In this document: positions 48,058 to 59,478 of the stretch, one piece after another
How the letters are laid out: every line of letters starts with the position of its first letter
How positions within the stretch are numbered: position 1 is the stretch's first letter
Assembly: GCF_900460535.1 (NCBI RefSeq)
Contig: NZ_UHIL01000001.1
Coordinates: forward strand, 1,488,001-1,552,000
Source of the DNA: Vibrio parahaemolyticus
Lineage (GTDB): Bacteria > Pseudomonadota > Gammaproteobacteria > Enterobacterales > Vibrionaceae
Direction: 5' to 3'
Length of the DNA stretch: 64,000 nt
Notes under the pieces: generated by a model
Seen by the model: only the letters and a program-made list of their open reading frames with translations
What the model was told of the DNA's origin: nothing
Databases searched by the model: none
Made by a program: the position numbers and the translations under genes

Positions 48058-50436
48058 ATGCCACACCATAAAGCTCAGCAACACCAAGGAATTGGTTTGG
48101 GGAAGATACCCACCAAATATAGTTTGCTCGTTCTACTAGCAACTATTTTCTTGATTATTGTCGCTACAATAGGAGGTAAAAACCTGTATTTCAGAGGAGA
48201 TTACGACATTTTCTTTGATGGTACTAACAAGCAACTGCTTGCGTTTGATGAAATCCAAACCACGTTCGCAAAAACGGACAACCTTGCCATCGTCATCGCG
48301 CCTGAAGATGGCGACATTTTTACCCCGCAGACCTTATCTCTTATCCAGAAAATAACAGTCGACGCTTGGCAAGTCCCATACTCGAGCCGTGTTGATTCTA
48401 TCGCTAACTATCAACACACAGAAGCCTTTGACGATGAGCTGTTGGTTGAAGATCTTCTATACAGTGAATACGAACTGACCCCAGAACGAATTTCCAAGGT
48501 CAAAAGCATTGCACTCAGTGAACCTGTTTTAAAAAGCGCATTGGTGTCAGAGAAAGGCGATGTCACCGTGGTGAATATTACCGTCCAGTTGCCCGAGATG
48601 GATAAGACCGCAGAGGTGGAGGAGGTGGTGTCGAGTATCAATGCCATGATTGACCGCTACCAACGCGCGTATCCTGACGTGACTTTTCATAAAGCGGGCA
48701 TTATTGCTATGAACCACGCTTTTATGACTGCCGCGCAAGATGACAGCTCGACATTAGTGCCAACCATGCTCGTTGTGATTTTGGTCTTTTTGACTATCAT
48801 GCTGCGTTCCATTCTAAGTGTGATAGCGACGCTGATTGTCATCATTGGTTCTGTGATGGCGACCATGGGCATTTCCGGTTGGGCTGGAATGTTCTTAAGC
48901 ACTGCGACGGTAAACGTTCCAACGTTGATCATGACGCTTGCGGTTGCTGACTGTGTTCATGTGATTGCGACCATGCTTCAATCAATGAAAAACGGGTTCA
49001 CGAAAGCGCAGTCAATCGAGCGCAGTATCGCTTTGAATTTCGTGCCTATTCTGATTACATCCGTAACAACCGCGATTGGCTTCTTGATGATGAACATGTC
49101 CGATTCTCCTGTCCTGCGAGACTTCGGTAACTTGTCTGCTTTAGGTGTTATGGTCGCCTGTTTTCTTTCCGTTACCTTGTTGCCGGCGTTGCTCAAGTTG
49201 CTGCCTATCCACGTAAAAATGGAAATGTCACAAGACCAAAAACATGTCATGGATCGCTTAGGTGACTTTGTGGTTTCGCAACGAAGAGCCTTGTTGCCAC
49301 TTTCGGTTGCTGTCATTGTCGTGTGCGCGAGTCTTATCCCACTTAACAAGGTGAATGACGAATCGGTAGAGTACTTTGGTCAACGTAACGAGTTTCGTCA
49401 GGCTGCTGATTTTATGGAAGAGCGAATCAGCGGTATGACCAACATCAGCATTGCGATTAAAACTAACGAGTCTCAAGGTATTGCCGCTCCTGATTTTCTT
49501 AACACGATAGGTGAGTTTTCTAGTTGGCTACGAGACCAACCTGAAACAGACCATGTGGCGACATTGGCAGATGTTTATAAGCGTCTCAACAAGAACATGC
49601 ATGGTGATGATGAGGCGTATTACTCGCTCCCTCAAGCGCGAGAGCTCGCAGCGCAATATCTACTGCTTTACGAAATGTCTTTGCCGTACGGCCTTGACCT
49701 CAATAATCAAATCAATGTCGATAAATCCTCGATCAAAATGGTGTTGACCGTGGCAAACCTCGGCAGTGTGGAACTGGTCGATTTAGAAAACAGAATCTAT
49801 CAATGGTTTGCAGAGCATGCCCCTCAGTATCAAGTGGTTGCATCAAGCCCGTCATTAATGTTCGCCCATATTGGAGAGACGAATATGGCGAGCATGCTGT
49901 CCACTTTACCGATCACGCTTGTTTTAATTTCTGCCTTGCTGATTTTTGCACTTCGCTCCGTGAGACTAGGGCTAATTAGTTTGATGCCCAATATTGCGCC
50001 AGCGGTCATTGGCTTTGGTTTGTGGGCACTGATATCGGGTGAAATCAACCTCGGCTTATCCGTTGTTGTGACATTGACGCTTGGGATTGTGGTCGATGAT
50101 GCCGTTCACTTCCTTTCCAAATATCAAAGAGCGCGCCGTGAGGGGCAAACTGCAGAGCAAGCCGTTCGTTACGCGTTTCATACCGTTGGACGCGCACTGT
50201 GGATCACTACGGTGGTTTTAGTGGCAGGTTTTTCTGTATTGGCAATGTCTAGCTTCAGGCTGAATGCGGATATGGGGCAGCTCAGCGCCATTGTTATCTT
50301 CATCGCTTTGGTTGTGGACTTCTTATTCCTCCCAACCTTACTAATGCTATTCGATAAAAAAGCGTACTTACAAGAAAGTCCGTCTGATAACGCGCGCTTG
50401 AAAGCGTCGTCCACCATCTCTGCAACTCAGTCATAA
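48058..50436 (+). CDS. MMPL/RND-family exporter
   Basis: A 792-residue inner-membrane transporter with two homologous halves, each a membrane helix, a large periplasmic loop and five more helices. Charged helix-4-type aspartates are at D298 (TLAVADCVHV) and D680-D681 (GIVVDDAVHF), as expected for proton-driven RND pumps. The single-polypeptide layout, without AcrA/TolC partners, resembles MMPL/HpnN-type lipid exporters. Start ATG 48058 is six bases after GGAG; GTG 48055 is an alternative. It is the first gene of a three-gene operon. Confidence 0.9.
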   Translation: MPHHKAQQHQGIGLGKIPTKYSLLVLLATIFLIIVATIGGKNLYFRGDYDIFFDGTNKQLLAFDEIQTTFAKTDNLAIVIAPEDGDIFTPQTLSLIQKITVDAWQVPYSSRVDSIANYQHTEAFDDELLVEDLLYSEYELTPERISKVKSIALSEPVLKSALVSEKGDVTVVNITVQLPEMDKTAEVEEVVSSINAMIDRYQRAYPDVTFHKAGIIAMNHAFMTAAQDDSSTLVPTMLVVILVFLTIMLRSILSVIATLIVIIGSVMATMGISGWAGMFLSTATVNVPTLIMTLAVADCVHVIATMLQSMKNGFTKAQSIERSIALNFVPILITSVTTAIGFLMMNMSDSPVLRDFGNLSALGVMVACFLSVTLLPALLKLLPIHVKMEMSQDQKHVMDRLGDFVVSQRRALLPLSVAVIVVCASLIPLNKVNDESVEYFGQRNEFRQAADFMEERISGMTNISIAIKTNESQGIAAPDFLNTIGEFSSWLRDQPETDHVATLADVYKRLNKNMHGDDEAYYSLPQARELAAQYLLLYEMSLPYGLDLNNQINVDKSSIKMVLTVANLGSVELVDLENRIYQWFAEHAPQYQVVASSPSLMFAHIGETNMASMLSTLPITLVLISALLIFALRSVRLGLISLMPNIAPAVIGFGLWALISGEINLGLSVVVTLTLGIVVDDAVHFLSKYQRARREGQTAEQAVRYAFHTVGRALWITTVVLVAGFSVLAMSSFRLNADMGQLSAIVIFIALVVDFLFLPTLLMLFDKKAYLQESPSDNARLKASSTISATQS

Positions 50437-50460
50437 CTCAGAATTAAAAGGAATTGAACC

Positions 50461-51252
50461 ATGAAAAAAATGAACCACGTATTGCAAGTTTTGATGTTGT
50501 CGGCTTCGCTAGTTGCATCGCCATTCACTTATGCGAATGAAGAAAAAGGGCTGGAAATTGCCCAGGAGCGAAAAGCAAGAGATGAAGGTTGGGGCGACTC
50601 TATCGCAACCATGGAGATGATTTTAAAGAACGCACAAGGTGAAAGCAGTACGCGTCTTATGCGATTGAAATCTCTCGAAGTTGAAGGGGATGGCGACAAA
50701 GGGCTGACCATTTTTGACCAGCCTCGGGATGTCACGGGCACGGCTTTTCTCAACCATTCTCATACCATTGGTGCGGATGACCAATGGTTGTATTTACCTG
50801 CTTTAAAGCGAGTAAAGCGAATTTCGTCACGTAATAAGTCGGGGCCGTTTATGGGAAGCGAGTTTGCGTATGAAGACTTGAGTTCATTTGAAATCGAAAA
50901 ATACCGCTTTAACTACCTCAAGGATGAGAAGTTTAACGGGCAAGACGTATTCGTTCTAGAACAAATCCCAACGGACAAGAACTCCGGTTATACCAAGCAG
51001 GTAGTATGGCTTGACAAGGCGCATTATCGCCCTCTCAAAGTCGAGTTTTACGACCGAAAAGGCGCGTTATTGAAAACTCTAACTTTCGCTAATTATAAGC
51101 AGTACCTCGATAAATATTGGCGTGCACATACCATGGCAATGACGAATCACCAAACTGGCAAAAGTACAGAATTGAACACTAGCGATTTGCGCTTTCAAAC
51201 AGGGTTGGAAGAGAACGACTTCAACAAAAACGTGCTCAAGCGAGTTAAATAA
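50461..51252 (+). CDS. LolA-like outer membrane lipoprotein-sorting protein
   Basis: A 263-residue periplasmic protein with a signal peptide (about 1-25, ending FTYA). The mature part (GWGDSIATMEMILKN, DVTGTAFLNHSH, DDQWLYLPALKRVKRISS, SGPFMGSEFAYEDL) is the PF17131 LolA/LolB-like fold, which holds acyl chains. AAAGGAATT precedes the ATG, 24 bases after the exporter stop. It should ferry the exported lipid or hydrophobe across the periplasm. Confidence 0.88.
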   Translation: MKKMNHVLQVLMLSASLVASPFTYANEEKGLEIAQERKARDEGWGDSIATMEMILKNAQGESSTRLMRLKSLEVEGDGDKGLTIFDQPRDVTGTAFLNHSHTIGADDQWLYLPALKRVKRISSRNKSGPFMGSEFAYEDLSSFEIEKYRFNYLKDEKFNGQDVFVLEQIPTDKNSGYTKQVVWLDKAHYRPLKVEFYDRKGALLKTLTFANYKQYLDKYWRAHTMAMTNHQTGKSTELNTSDLRFQTGLEENDFNKNVLKRVK

Positions 51253-51261
51253 GGGAGTGGT

Positions 51262-52440
51262 ATGAATATGGGCAAAGGAGTAAACCAACTTGGCGGAATA
51301 CTCGCGATGTTGGTAACGCCCTCGCTGTTCGCATTTGAGCTTGCGGGGCAATTGAATGTTGAGCATCGACAATTTCTCTCTCACGGGCTGCAAGGGCAGA
51401 GTAAAGGCCAAAGCTCTGTTGTAGTTCAGCCTGAATTTTACTGGGACTTCCAAAGCGGAGATAGTAGCTTCACCTTCACACCGTTTTTTCGAGTCGATAG
51501 CCTCGATGATGAAAGAACCCACGGTGACATTAGAGAAGCGCTTTTTCTCACGTATTGGGCTGATTACGAGCTTAGAGTTGGGATCAGTAAAGTGTTTTGG
51601 GGCGTCACCGAGTCCGCACATCTGGTTGATGTTGTGAACCAAACAGATGCTGTGGAAGCGGTTGATGGCGAAGATAAACTGGGTCAGCCAATGGTACACT
51701 TTACGGCGATTAAAGATTGGGGCGCTTTTCATGCCATGGTACTTCCTTATTTTCGGGAGCGTACTTTTGCTGGTCAAGACGGACGTTTACGTACGGAGCC
51801 TGTTGTTTCTGACAACGCTATTTATGAATCGAGTAGGGAAGAGAAATACATTGATGTGGCATTTCGATATTCCAAAATGCTGGGTGATTGGGATATTGGT
51901 TTGAGCTATTTGTACGGGACCAATCGAGATCCCTATTTTCGATTCGAGCAAGGTGAACTCAAACCATATTATGCGCTGATGAGTCATGTCGGTATTGATG
52001 TTCAAGGCATTGTCGGAGATTGGTTATGGAAGCTTGAAAGTGTATATCGAGATAGTTATGACCATCATGTCGGCGCGGTGACTGGTTTCGAATATACCAT
52101 CGTCGGCGCTTTTGATACGGTTTGGGATGTCGGCCTTATTGGAGAGTACCTCTATGATAGTCGGGGAAATAACGCACAGAACATCGGTCAAAATGATGTG
52201 TTTGCAGGTGTCCGCTTTGCCTTAAATGATGAGGATGGAACTGAAATTCTCACTGGGATTACGCAAGATTTGGATAACTCAGATGTTTATAACGCAAAGT
52301 TAGAAGCCTCTAGCAGAATATCGAACCATCTGAAGTGGCAAGTTGATGCGTGGTTATTTAAAAATGATACGCCGACAGACTTACTTTATTTTGCTCGAGA
52401 CGACGATTTTATTGAGCTCTCTATACAGTATTATTTTTAG
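51262..52440 (+). CDS. Outer-membrane beta-barrel protein of the MMPL operon
   Basis: A 392-residue protein with a signal peptide (about 1-24, ending LFA), then alternating aromatic strands and a terminal IELSIQYYF, the classic barrel end. It loosely resembles DUF1302-type barrels found with MMPL and LolA-like partners elsewhere. GGGAGTGG precedes the ATG nine bases after the previous stop. It would complete an inner membrane-periplasm-outer membrane path. Confidence 0.78.
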   Translation: MNMGKGVNQLGGILAMLVTPSLFAFELAGQLNVEHRQFLSHGLQGQSKGQSSVVVQPEFYWDFQSGDSSFTFTPFFRVDSLDDERTHGDIREALFLTYWADYELRVGISKVFWGVTESAHLVDVVNQTDAVEAVDGEDKLGQPMVHFTAIKDWGAFHAMVLPYFRERTFAGQDGRLRTEPVVSDNAIYESSREEKYIDVAFRYSKMLGDWDIGLSYLYGTNRDPYFRFEQGELKPYYALMSHVGIDVQGIVGDWLWKLESVYRDSYDHHVGAVTGFEYTIVGAFDTVWDVGLIGEYLYDSRGNNAQNIGQNDVFAGVRFALNDEDGTEILTGITQDLDNSDVYNAKLEASSRISNHLKWQVDAWLFKNDTPTDLLYFARDDDFIELSIQYYF

Positions 52441-52614
52441 ATTTGCTGAATTGCTTAGCGAAAATAATCCATCATGGAGATCTTTGTCATTATTTTGACT
52501 ACTCAGTGAGGCGTTAGAAAACTTTTATCGTTACTATTCCCTGCATTTATTGTGGTATTTCAGGTTGCGGCATGGTGACTTGATATAGACTCGTCGATAT
52601 TGGGAGTAGTAACG

Positions 52615-53760
52615 TTGAATTCATTTCGTTGGGACATCTATTTTGAAACAGGAATCGAAGATGTTGACGATCAACACCAGTATCTCGTTGAGTTTATTAA
52701 TAAGTACGGCAAACTTTTGACGCGAAACACGATTTCGATAGCGGATATTCAGAGCGCGTTATTTGAACTCTCTCGTTACGCCGAATTTCACTTCAAAGAA
52801 GAGGAAAATTTAATGAGAGAAGTGGGGATTCATCACGAGCATCTCCAAAAGCATATTCAAGTACATCGCACTTTTATGGGTGATATTGTCAGCATGCAAA
52901 GTTTTATTAACGAAGATAATCGGCAATCAGCGGAGCAGTTGTTGGATTTTCTCATTCATTGGTTGGCGTACCACATTCTTGGCATCGGTCAAAATATGGC
53001 GAAACAGATCAAAGCCATCGAACGAGGCGTTTCTCCTTTAGAAGCTTATCGCGAACAAGAGCAGCAAGCTAACGCGTCTACCGAGCCATTACTAGAAGCA
53101 CTCAATGCGCTGTTTTCTCAAGTGTCCGAACGTAATCGTGATCTCTTAAAACTCAATTTGGAATTAGAAGAAAAAGTAGAAGCAAGAACGAACCAGTTGT
53201 TAACGGCAAATAAGCAGCTGGAAGCGCTGTCATTAACGGACTCATTAACTCAACTTCCTAATCGACGCAGTGCAATCAAAACATTGAAAAAGCTTTGGGA
53301 TGGCACGGAGCACAAAACACTGCCTTTGGTTTGTATCATGATTGATGCGGATTATTTTAAACAAGTCAATGATACGTGTGGGCATGAGGCCGGAGACTTG
53401 GTGTTAATCGAGCTTGCACAGGCACTTAAATATCATTTTCGTAGCGATGATATTGTGTGCAGATTGGGAGGTGATGAGTTCTTTGTTATTTGTCCAGACA
53501 CAGGACTGGACGGCGGGTTACATGTTGCGGAAATGGTAAGAAAACAGGTGTCTCAAATGCTCGTTCCAACGTGTTATGAACCGTGGAGAGGTAGCATCAG
53601 TGTTGGCGTTGCAGAGCGAACAGAAAACATGAGTACGTACACCGATTTGATTCGCGCAGCCGATGAATCCGTTTATTTAGCGAAGCAAGAAGGTAAAAAT
53701 AGAGTTCGGGCTGTTCAAAAGTACGTAACGCTAGAGCCGGTTTCTGTCCGACAAAACTAA
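52615..53760 (+). CDS. Bacteriohemerythrin-GGDEF diguanylate cyclase
   Basis: A 381-residue cytosolic protein, orthologous in context and architecture to V. cholerae VC1216 (Bhr-DGC), in which the di-iron redox state controls c-di-GMP synthesis. The hemerythrin domain has DDQH, HFKEEE, the HxxxH-type HLQKHIQVH, and H120 in YHILGIG. The usual aspartate five residues after that histidine is G125. A coiled coil leads to GGDEF (285-289), with the inhibitory RSDD motif in place. Start TTG 52615 is eight bases after GGGAG; TTG 52600 is less likely. Confidence 0.9.
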   Translation: MNSFRWDIYFETGIEDVDDQHQYLVEFINKYGKLLTRNTISIADIQSALFELSRYAEFHFKEEENLMREVGIHHEHLQKHIQVHRTFMGDIVSMQSFINEDNRQSAEQLLDFLIHWLAYHILGIGQNMAKQIKAIERGVSPLEAYREQEQQANASTEPLLEALNALFSQVSERNRDLLKLNLELEEKVEARTNQLLTANKQLEALSLTDSLTQLPNRRSAIKTLKKLWDGTEHKTLPLVCIMIDADYFKQVNDTCGHEAGDLVLIELAQALKYHFRSDDIVCRLGGDEFFVICPDTGLDGGLHVAEMVRKQVSQMLVPTCYEPWRGSISVGVAERTENMSTYTDLIRAADESVYLAKQEGKNRVRAVQKYVTLEPVSVRQN

Positions 53761-53872
53761 TCAGTTCAGAATGATTTGAATGGTGAGATTCTGCTACCAA
53801 GTTAATGCATTTTCCCCTTCTATGTTTGTAAGCTTATTTATGAAACTGGTGCTTGTTACACAGGCGCTTGCA

Positions 53873-53903
53873 CACTGTTAAGTTCGATAACAGTGCTTTT
53901 TTT
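53873..53903 (+). terminator. Terminator between the hemerythrin gene and pheS
   Basis: An 8-bp perfect stem (CACTGTTA/TAACAGTG) with a seven-base loop followed by CTTTTTTT. It lies ahead of the pheS promoter, so it probably ends the upstream transcript rather than attenuating pheS. Confidence 0.82.
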
Positions 53904-53931
53904 ACGTTTTTGTGTTCTTTTTATTCAATAA

Positions 53932-55029
<1,098 letters not shown>

Positions 55030-55047
55030 TCCAGAGGGTTCATCAAC

Positions 55048-57453
55048 ATGAAATTCAGCGAATCATGGCTTCGTGAGTGGGTAAACCCTGCGGTTACTAC
55101 TGACGAGCTAACTCACCAAATTACAATGGCCGGCCTAGAGGTAGACGACGTTCTTCCTGTTGCTGGTTCTTTTACTGGCGTTAAAGTCGGCCACGTTGTT
55201 GAATGTGGTCAACACCCAGATGCAGACAAACTGCGCGTAACTAAAGTTGATGTTGGCGAAGAAGAGCTTCTAGACATCGTTTGTGGCGCGCACAACTGTC
55301 GCCAAGGTCTGAAAGTAGCAGTAGCAACAGTTGGTGCTGTTCTTCCTGGTGATTTCAAAATCAAAAAAGCGAAACTACGTGGCCAACCATCTCACGGCAT
55401 GCTTTGTTCATTCACGGAACTAGGCATCGACGTTGAGTCAGACGGCATCATGGAGCTAGCAGAAGACGCAGTAATCGGTACCGATTTCCGTGAATTCCTA
55501 GGTCTAGACGACGTAACTGTAGACGTTGACCTAACAGCAAACCGCGCTGACTGTTTCAGCATTCGTGGCCTAGCTCGTGAAGTCGGCGTACTTAACCGCG
55601 CTGACGTGACTGAGCCATCAGTAGAAGCAGTAGCGACTTCAATCGAAGACAAAGTGTCTATCGAAGTGAAAGCACCTACTGCATGTCCACGTTACCTAGG
55701 TCGTGTGGTTAAGAACGTAAACGTTCAAGCTGAAACGCCACTATGGATGCAAGAGAAATTGCGTCGCTGTGGTATCCGCTCTATCGATCCTGTAGTAGAC
55801 ATCACTAACTATGTTCTTCTAGAGCAAGGCCAACCAATGCACGCGTTCGATCTAGCGAAGATCGAAGGTGGCATCGTAGTTCGTATGGCTGAGCAAGGTG
55901 AGAAGCTAACACTTCTTGATGGCAGCGAAGCAGAACTAAACGCAGATACACTAGTAGTAGCAGACAACAACAAAGCACTTGCAATCGCAGGTATCTTTGG
56001 TGGTGAAGAGTCTGGTGTAACAACTGAGACTAAAGACGTTCTACTTGAGTGTGCATTCTTCGCGCCTGACCACATCCGTGGTCGTGCACGTAGCTACGGT
56101 CTGCACACTGATTCTTCAATGCGTTTCGAGCGTGGTGTGGATTACGCACTACAAGCGAGCGCAATGGAGCGCGCAACTCAGCTTCTAGTTGAAATTTGTG
56201 GTGGTGAAGTTGCACCTGTTGTTGCTGTAGAATCTGAAGCAGACCTACCTAAGCCAAACAAAGTTGCACTACGTCGCACGAAACTAGACAACCTACTAGG
56301 TCACCACATCGCTGATGCTGATGTAGTAGAAATCCTAGAGCGCCTAGGTTTGACTGTTGAAGCTTCAGAAGAAGGTTGGGCGGCAGTAGCGCCAACATGG
56401 CGTTTCGATATCGCTATCGAGCAAGATCTGATTGAAGAAGTTGGCCGTATCTACGGTTACGACAACATTCCTAACCAAAACCCAGCAGCAGCACTTAAGA
56501 TGCACAACCACGTTGAAGCGGATCTTCCACTGAAACGCGTTCGTGATCTTCTTGTTGACCGTGGTTACCACGAAGCAATCACATACAGCTTCGTTGAGCC
56601 TGAGCAGCAAAAGCTAGTTGTACCTGGTGTTGAGCCTCTAGTACTTCCAAACCCAATTTCTGCAGACATGTCAGCAATGCGTCTTGGTCTTATCCAAGGT
56701 CTGCTGAACACGGTTGTTCACAACCAGAAGCGTCAACAGCCACGCGTTCGTCTATTCGAATACGGCCTACGTTTCATCCCATGTGAATCTGCAGAAAACG
56801 GCATGCGCCAAGAGCCTATGCTTGCAGGTGTTATTGCTGGTACTCGCGGTGAAGAGCACTGGGATATCGAAACTAACACTGTTGATTTCTTCGACCTTAA
56901 AGGCGACCTAGAAGCAATTCTAGAACTGTCTGCTAACGAAAAAGCGTACTCTTTCGCTGCACTGTCACCTGAAAGCAAAAAAGCTAACCCAGCTCTTCAC
57001 CCAGGTCAATCTGCGGCAATCATCGTAGATGGCAAAGAAGTGGGCGTGATCGGTACTGTTCACCCTGAGCTTGAGCGTAAGTTCGGTCTAAACGGTCGCA
57101 CAATCGTATTCGAAATCGAATGGTCTGCAATCAACAGCAAAGTGATCCCAGAAGCGGTAGCGCTTTCTAAGTTCCCTTCAAACCGTCGTGATATCGCAGT
57201 AGTCGTGGACGAAGCTGTTGCATCTGGTGACATCGTTAACGCTTGTCTAGAGCAAGGTGGCGAGTTCCTTAAAGATGCGAAGCTGTTCGACGTTTACGTA
57301 GGTAAAGGCGTTGAAGAAGGTAAGAAGAGCCTAGCTATCGCTCTGACTCTACAGTCACTCGAGCGTACGCTTGAAGATGCAGACATCGCTGGTGCGGTTG
57401 ATGCTATCGTTACTCACGTATCTGAGAAGTTTGGTGCAGCTCTACGCGACTAA
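55048..57453 (+). CDS. pheT: Phenylalanyl-tRNA synthetase beta subunit
   Basis: An 801-residue subunit. It begins [21 protein letters not shown], followed by a tRNA-binding OB domain ([22 protein letters not shown]), the editing/B3-B4 region, B5, and a C-terminal anticodon-binding ferredoxin-like domain ([15 protein letters not shown]). It is complete. It recognises tRNA-Phe and edits misacylated tyrosine. It is followed by a terminator; ihfA, which usually follows directly, is 1.6 kb away beyond an inserted gene. Confidence 0.98.
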   Translation: MKFSESWLREWVNPAVTTDELTHQITMAGLEVDDVLPVAGSFTGVKVGHVVECGQHPDADKLRVTKVDVGEEELLDIVCGAHNCRQGLKVAVATVGAVLPGDFKIKKAKLRGQPSHGMLCSFTELGIDVESDGIMELAEDAVIGTDFREFLGLDDVTVDVDLTANRADCFSIRGLAREVGVLNRADVTEPSVEAVATSIEDKVSIEVKAPTACPRYLGRVVKNVNVQAETPLWMQEKLRRCGIRSIDPVVDITNYVLLEQGQPMHAFDLAKIEGGIVVRMAEQGEKLTLLDGSEAELNADTLVVADNNKALAIAGIFGGEESGVTTETKDVLLECAFFAPDHIRGRARSYGLHTDSSMRFERGVDYALQASAMERATQLLVEICGGEVAPVVAVESEADLPKPNKVALRRTKLDNLLGHHIADADVVEILERLGLTVEASEEGWAAVAPTWRFDIAIEQDLIEEVGRIYGYDNIPNQNPAAALKMHNHVEADLPLKRVRDLLVDRGYHEAITYSFVEPEQQKLVVPGVEPLVLPNPISADMSAMRLGLIQGLLNTVVHNQKRQQPRVRLFEYGLRFIPCESAENGMRQEPMLAGVIAGTRGEEHWDIETNTVDFFDLKGDLEAILELSANEKAYSFAALSPESKKANPALHPGQSAAIIVDGKEVGVIGTVHPELERKFGLNGRTIVFEIEWSAINSKVIPEAVALSKFPSNRRDIAVVVDEAVASGDIVNACLEQGGEFLKDAKLFDVYVGKGVEEGKKSLAIALTLQSLERTLEDADIAGAVDAIVTHVSEKFGAALRD

Positions 57454-57486
57454 TTAACGCAGCGTAACAAACTTTTTAAGAGACTG

Positions 57487-57516
57487 AAAACCCTGCCAAA
57501 TTGGCAGGGTTTTTTT
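57487..57516 (+). terminator. Terminator after pheT
   Basis: A 7-bp stem (CCCTGCC/GGCAGGG) with loop AAATT and T8. Confidence 0.92.
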
Positions 57517-57635
57517 ATGCCTATTCCACTCATGCAACCATAGATTGTGAAACAAGATTACATAGAAAGATAGTGTCGAAAATCCGAACCTTCAGGTTTG
57601 CCTACCAACAGCAACGATGGACTCTCAAGGTTCAC

Positions 57636-58514
57636 TTACGCCAACGACAGCGTGTAACTTAGGAGCAATGGCAACGTCAATACGCTAAAGAAGTTCCCAA
57701 ACAACACCATGGATGCCACTGTCATCGGTTCGATATTCAGTCGCTCTGCAAATAGATAATTCATGACCGCTGGAGGTAGCATGGTGAACAGCACCATCAT
57801 TTGTAGTTGCATGGTTGGTAAAGGAATAAACCAATAAATGATTGCAAACGCGATTGCGCCAGTCGTTAACGATTGAACGGTACACAAAACTCCAACTTTT
57901 AATCCATCCAGTCTTAGATGGCACATTTGTGAGCCAAGAGAAAGCAGCATTACCGGAACAGCGGCTTGCCCTAGTAGTGCTGTTGCTTCATACAACGGTG
58001 TCCACGCGCCAATACCTGATAAGTTCAAACATAATGCGAGTGACGCTGATAAGAAAATTGGCATCTTTATGATTTGTTTCAATGGATTACCGTTACTTAA
58101 CAACATCACACCTACGCTGATATGTAAGCAAGTTGATACTACAAACAGCAGTACAGCAGAAGAAAGGGCAACTTCGCCAAATGTATAAGTGAACAACGGT
58201 ATCGCAAGGTTCCCGCTATTTCGAAACATATGAGGTGGAGCCCAAGCTTTAAATGCTAGCCCAGTGATTTTACAAATCGGAATCATGAGTAACCCCGGAA
58301 TTAAAACCGCAATGATGGCGGCTAAGAGCAGGGGACCTTGTTCAGAGTCGAGCGGCATGCTCACTAATGAGGAAAACACCAGAGCTGGCGTGAATACATC
58401 GATATTAATTCGATTTATAGGGCGAAAATCAGGTTTGATATAGCGCCCGACAAGATAGCCCACACCGACAAGAGCGAACACAGGAAAAAGAATATTAATG
58501 ATCTGATTAATCAT
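57636..58514 (-). CDS. AEC-family (auxin efflux carrier-like) transporter
   Basis: A 292-residue inner-membrane protein with about ten helices in two halves: FPVFALVGVGYLVGRY, NSGNLAIPLFTYTFGEVAL, VPVMLLSLGSQM and PPAVMNYLFAERLN. Bacterial AEC members move organic acids such as malate or malonate; the substrate here is unknown. AAGG precedes the ATG. A 22-base inverted repeat 33 bases upstream suggests its own regulator. It sits between pheT and ihfA and reads against both. Confidence 0.88.
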   Translation of the reverse strand: MINQIINILFPVFALVGVGYLVGRYIKPDFRPINRINIDVFTPALVFSSLVSMPLDSEQGPLLLAAIIAVLIPGLLMIPICKITGLAFKAWAPPHMFRNSGNLAIPLFTYTFGEVALSSAVLLFVVSTCLHISVGVMLLSNGNPLKQIIKMPIFLSASLALCLNLSGIGAWTPLYEATALLGQAAVPVMLLSLGSQMCHLRLDGLKVGVLCTVQSLTTGAIAFAIIYWFIPLPTMQLQMMVLFTMLPPAVMNYLFAERLNIEPMTVASMVLFGNFFSVLTLPLLLSYTLSLA

Positions 58515-59060
58515 GGTCGCCTTAGTGTATATGAGGTAGATGTGCGCTTAGTTGGTTAATCAACTAAGTGGTAATCACAGTATCAAACCTTCATGCATTG
58601 CGTCATGGTGAAACAATGAGAACCGTGGATTAAATCAAGCTTTCTCAAAGCACATTAGCTATATGGAGTGGTCGTACCTTTGAACTAATTGTTACGTATC
58701 AAGTTACATACAAATCACTGAAATACCGACAAGTTTTATGTCATGTGTCTGTAAAATAGCCAATCTCTGATATTTTTATTAAATAGTGATTAATGTTGTT
58801 TTGTTATTGTTGTTTAGTCATATTGACTGGATATTTTTTGTAATTAAGCATTCACTAAACAAAAAATATTGAAATGTCGCTATTTAACAATAATTTATAC
58901 ATCGGCATTCCTTTTATTCGCAAAGAAAAAAGTTGGCGAAAATCATAAGCTTGTCATACACTTCCTGATGTAACCCCGATATGTTGTTGAATTGGTAGGG
59001 TAAAACTGCTCTGGCGCTACACTAGGTAGCATTGTTTAACATAGCTTTGAGGAAAGTTTT
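58515..59060. other. Divergent intergenic region, AEC carrier / ihfA
   Basis: About 545 A+T-rich bases. It holds the inverted repeat at 58547-58568 and presumably the ihfA promoter near 59000-59040. No ORF or RNA gene was recognised. Confidence 0.45.
58547..58568. promoter_or_regulatory. Inverted repeat upstream of the AEC carrier gene
   Basis: Arms CTTAGTTG and CAACTAAG around GTTAAT; nearly a full 22-base palindrome, 33 bases before the AEC start. A likely operator of an unidentified regulator. Confidence 0.58.
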
Positions 59061-59357
59061 ATGGCGCTCACAAAAGCCGAATTGGCAGAAAACCTGTTTG
59101 ATAAATTAGGATTTAGTAAACGGGACGCCAAGGAAACGGTGGAAGTGTTCTTTGAAGAGATTCGTAAGGCACTGGAAAGTGGCGAACAGGTAAAACTGTC
59201 AGGTTTTGGTAACTTTGATCTTCGTGACAAGAATGAACGACCTGGTCGTAACCCGAAAACCGGTGAAGATATTCCAATTACTGCTCGACGTGTAGTGACG
59301 TTTCGCCCGGGCCAGAAGTTAAAAGCTCGTGTAGAAAATCTAAAAAAAGAACAGTAA
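59061..59357 (+). CDS. ihfA: Integration host factor alpha subunit
   Basis: 98 residues starting [35 protein letters not shown], with the DNA-intercalating arm [24 protein letters not shown]. With IhfB it bends DNA in transcription, recombination and replication control. GAGGAAAG precedes the ATG. It is not contiguous with pheST here, unlike E. coli, so it must have its own promoter. Confidence 0.98.
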   Translation: MALTKAELAENLFDKLGFSKRDAKETVEVFFEEIRKALESGEQVKLSGFGNFDLRDKNERPGRNPKTGEDIPITARRVVTFRPGQKLKARVENLKKEQ

Positions 59358-59428
59358 AACCAATCAAATAGATCACGCTTAGTCGTGGTCTTTTGTTATG
59401 TATGAAATTTGATGTTTTCATACAAACG

Positions 59429-59453
59429 AAAACCACCGCATTGCGGTGGTTTT
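59429..59453. terminator. Bidirectional terminator between ihfA and relV
   Basis: AAAACCACCGCA and TGCGGTGGTTTT form a 12-base stem between convergent genes. Confidence 0.9.
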
Positions 59454-59478
59454 GTTGTTTCTCAGGCTGCGTTTTTGT

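Noticed and set aside
53804..53880. Phenylalanine leader peptide (pheM-like) ahead of pheS
   Set aside because: Short frames here have at most one Phe codon and precede the pheS promoter, so they cannot act as an attenuation leader.
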